Below, in pieces: positions 5,142-5,660 of a stretch of DNA of 5,660 nt. A model generated the notes under the pieces. That model saw nothing but the letters and a program-made list of their open reading frames with translations. It ran no database searches and was not told where the DNA came from. The position numbers and the translations under genes are program-made. The stretch lies in the NCBI GenBank assembly GCA_020630455.1, contig JAHDBK010000272.1, positions 1 through 5,660 on the forward strand. Direction: 5' to 3'. This DNA is from Saprospiraceae bacterium (GTDB lineage Bacteria > Bacteroidota > Bacteroidia > Chitinophagales > Saprospiraceae). The number at the start of each line of letters is the position of its first letter. Position 1 is the first letter of the stretch.

Positions 5142-5612
5142 ATGTTAGATAAATTACAAAATCAATTAAAAGAACTCAATACATTTAATTCTAGTTTTGA
5201 TTTACTTGATGAGGAAGTTTCAAAAGCTTCAGTTGGTTGGCATTCAGAACATATTTTATTAGTAATAGGATCGATAATCAAAGCTTTAGAACAATCAAAC
5301 CCTAAAGATTATAAATGGAAGTTTAACTTAGCTAGATTAGTAGTGATGACTGTAAAAAATATACCTAGAGGAAGAGGTAAATCACCTAAAATGGTGCTTC
5401 CAAAAGAAGGAGTCAATCAAGAATCCGTTAAAGAACATCTAAATCTCGTTTTACATAGAACAGAAGCCTTAAAAACTATGGATTCTAATCAGTTTTTTAA
5501 ACATCCTTATTTTGGTTTGTTAAATTTAAAAAATACCATTAAATTTTTAGAAATTCATACAGAACATCATTTAGCTATTATAAGGGATATTATTAAAATA
5601 TCTAATAAATAG
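5142..5612 (+). CDS. DinB-superfamily / DUF1569-like protein
   Basis: A 156-residue, probably cytoplasmic, helical protein. Key blocks are WHSEHILLVIGSIIKALE (33-50), SNPKDYKWKF (52-61), IPRGRGKSPKMVLP (74-87), HPYFGLLNLKNTIKFLEIHT (121-140) and the terminal EHHLAIIRDII (141-151). The layout, with one histidine cluster near the end of the first helix (H34, H37), an HPYFG turn, and H139/H142/H143 in the last helix, fits the DinB four-helix-bundle superfamily. In that superfamily three histidines often bind a divalent metal. The HPYFG-LNLKNTIKFLEIHTxHH stretch is what I associate with DUF1569. Members range from thiol-transferases to proteins of unknown role, so no reaction can be assigned here. 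It has no signal peptide. It has its own apparent promoter behind a terminator and is followed by two hairpins, so it is probably monocistronic. Confidence 0.82.
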   Translation: MLDKLQNQLKELNTFNSSFDLLDEEVSKASVGWHSEHILLVIGSIIKALEQSNPKDYKWKFNLARLVVMTVKNIPRGRGKSPKMVLPKEGVNQESVKEHLNLVLHRTEALKTMDSNQFFKHPYFGLLNLKNTIKFLEIHTEHHLAIIRDIIKISNK

Positions 5613-5626
5613 CTTGCTGCTATTTA
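5606..5626 (+). terminator. Hairpin overlapping the stop codon of the DinB-like gene
   Basis: A perfect 8-bp stem, TAAATAGC (5606-5613) and GCTATTTA (5619-5626), with loop TTGCT. The left arm contains the TAG stop codon. It is followed 6 nt later by palindrome copy 4, so this gene ends in two consecutive hairpins. Confidence 0.45.
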
Positions 5627-5632
5627 AGTTAA

Positions 5633-5654
5633 AAATAAAGAAAACTCTTTATTT
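5633..5654 (+). terminator. AT-rich hairpin after the DinB-like gene (palindrome copy 4)
   Basis: A perfect 9-bp inverted repeat, AAATAAAGA (5633-5641) and TCTTTATTT (5646-5654), with loop AAAC, starting 21 nt after the stop. It is nearly identical to copy 2 (AATAAAGA-GAAC-TCTTTATT on the plus strand). Whatever follows lies outside the window. Confidence 0.55.
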
Positions 5655-5660
5655 AAAATG

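Noticed and set aside
1..5660. CRISPR array, tRNA, IS ends, toxin-antitoxin or phage genes
   Set aside because: No spaced direct repeats of CRISPR length, no cloverleaf or integrase/transposase motifs seen on either strand; the gene content is ordinary chromosomal.

Overview
The window is strongly AT-rich (about 30% G+C by eye) and looks like ordinary chromosome from a member of the Bacteroidota. The evidence is RimO, MerR-family and DinB-like sequences of the type seen in that phylum, almost no Shine-Dalgarno sequences, several TAnnTTTG boxes (the Bacteroidota -7 promoter element) just before genes, and a SusD-style type II lipoprotein signal. Placement below phylum (perhaps a low-GC cytophagale or relative) is a guess.

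Layout. Three genes lie on the minus strand in the left half and read right to left. They are pth (peptidyl-tRNA hydrolase, 1916-2527 or 1916-2479), a small MerR-type DNA-binding protein (1482-1817) and rimO (ribosomal protein S12 methylthiotransferase, 134-1441). Three plus-strand genes fill the right half. They are a secreted protein with degenerate lytic-transglycosylase motifs (2661-3362), a large lipoprotein of unknown function (3547-5007) and a DinB-superfamily/DUF1569-like protein (5142-5612). pth and the transglycosylase-like gene are divergent, and the gap between them holds a perfect heptanucleotide tandem array.

Function. pth and rimO both serve the translation machinery: one recycles peptidyl-tRNA, the other modifies ribosomal protein S12. 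The MerR protein lies between them and is probably read through into rimO, because only 40 nt and no hairpin separate them. The secreted protein and the lipoprotein are cell-envelope proteins. I see no pathway joining all six genes, and no sign of phage, IS, CRISPR, toxin-antitoxin or defence genes.

Non-coding structure is the most interesting part. Four near-identical AT-rich palindromes (ATAAAGA-4 nt-TCTTTAT) follow four of the six genes. A different, longer hairpin followed by a T run terminates the lipoprotein gene. Seven-base periodic repeats occur at three places in or next to gene gaps. The 184-nt gap before the lipoprotein gene also holds a possible 25-codon ORF with the best ribosome-binding site in the window. 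No gap exceeds 300 bases. Bases 1-112, downstream of rimO, are AT-rich and I see nothing there.
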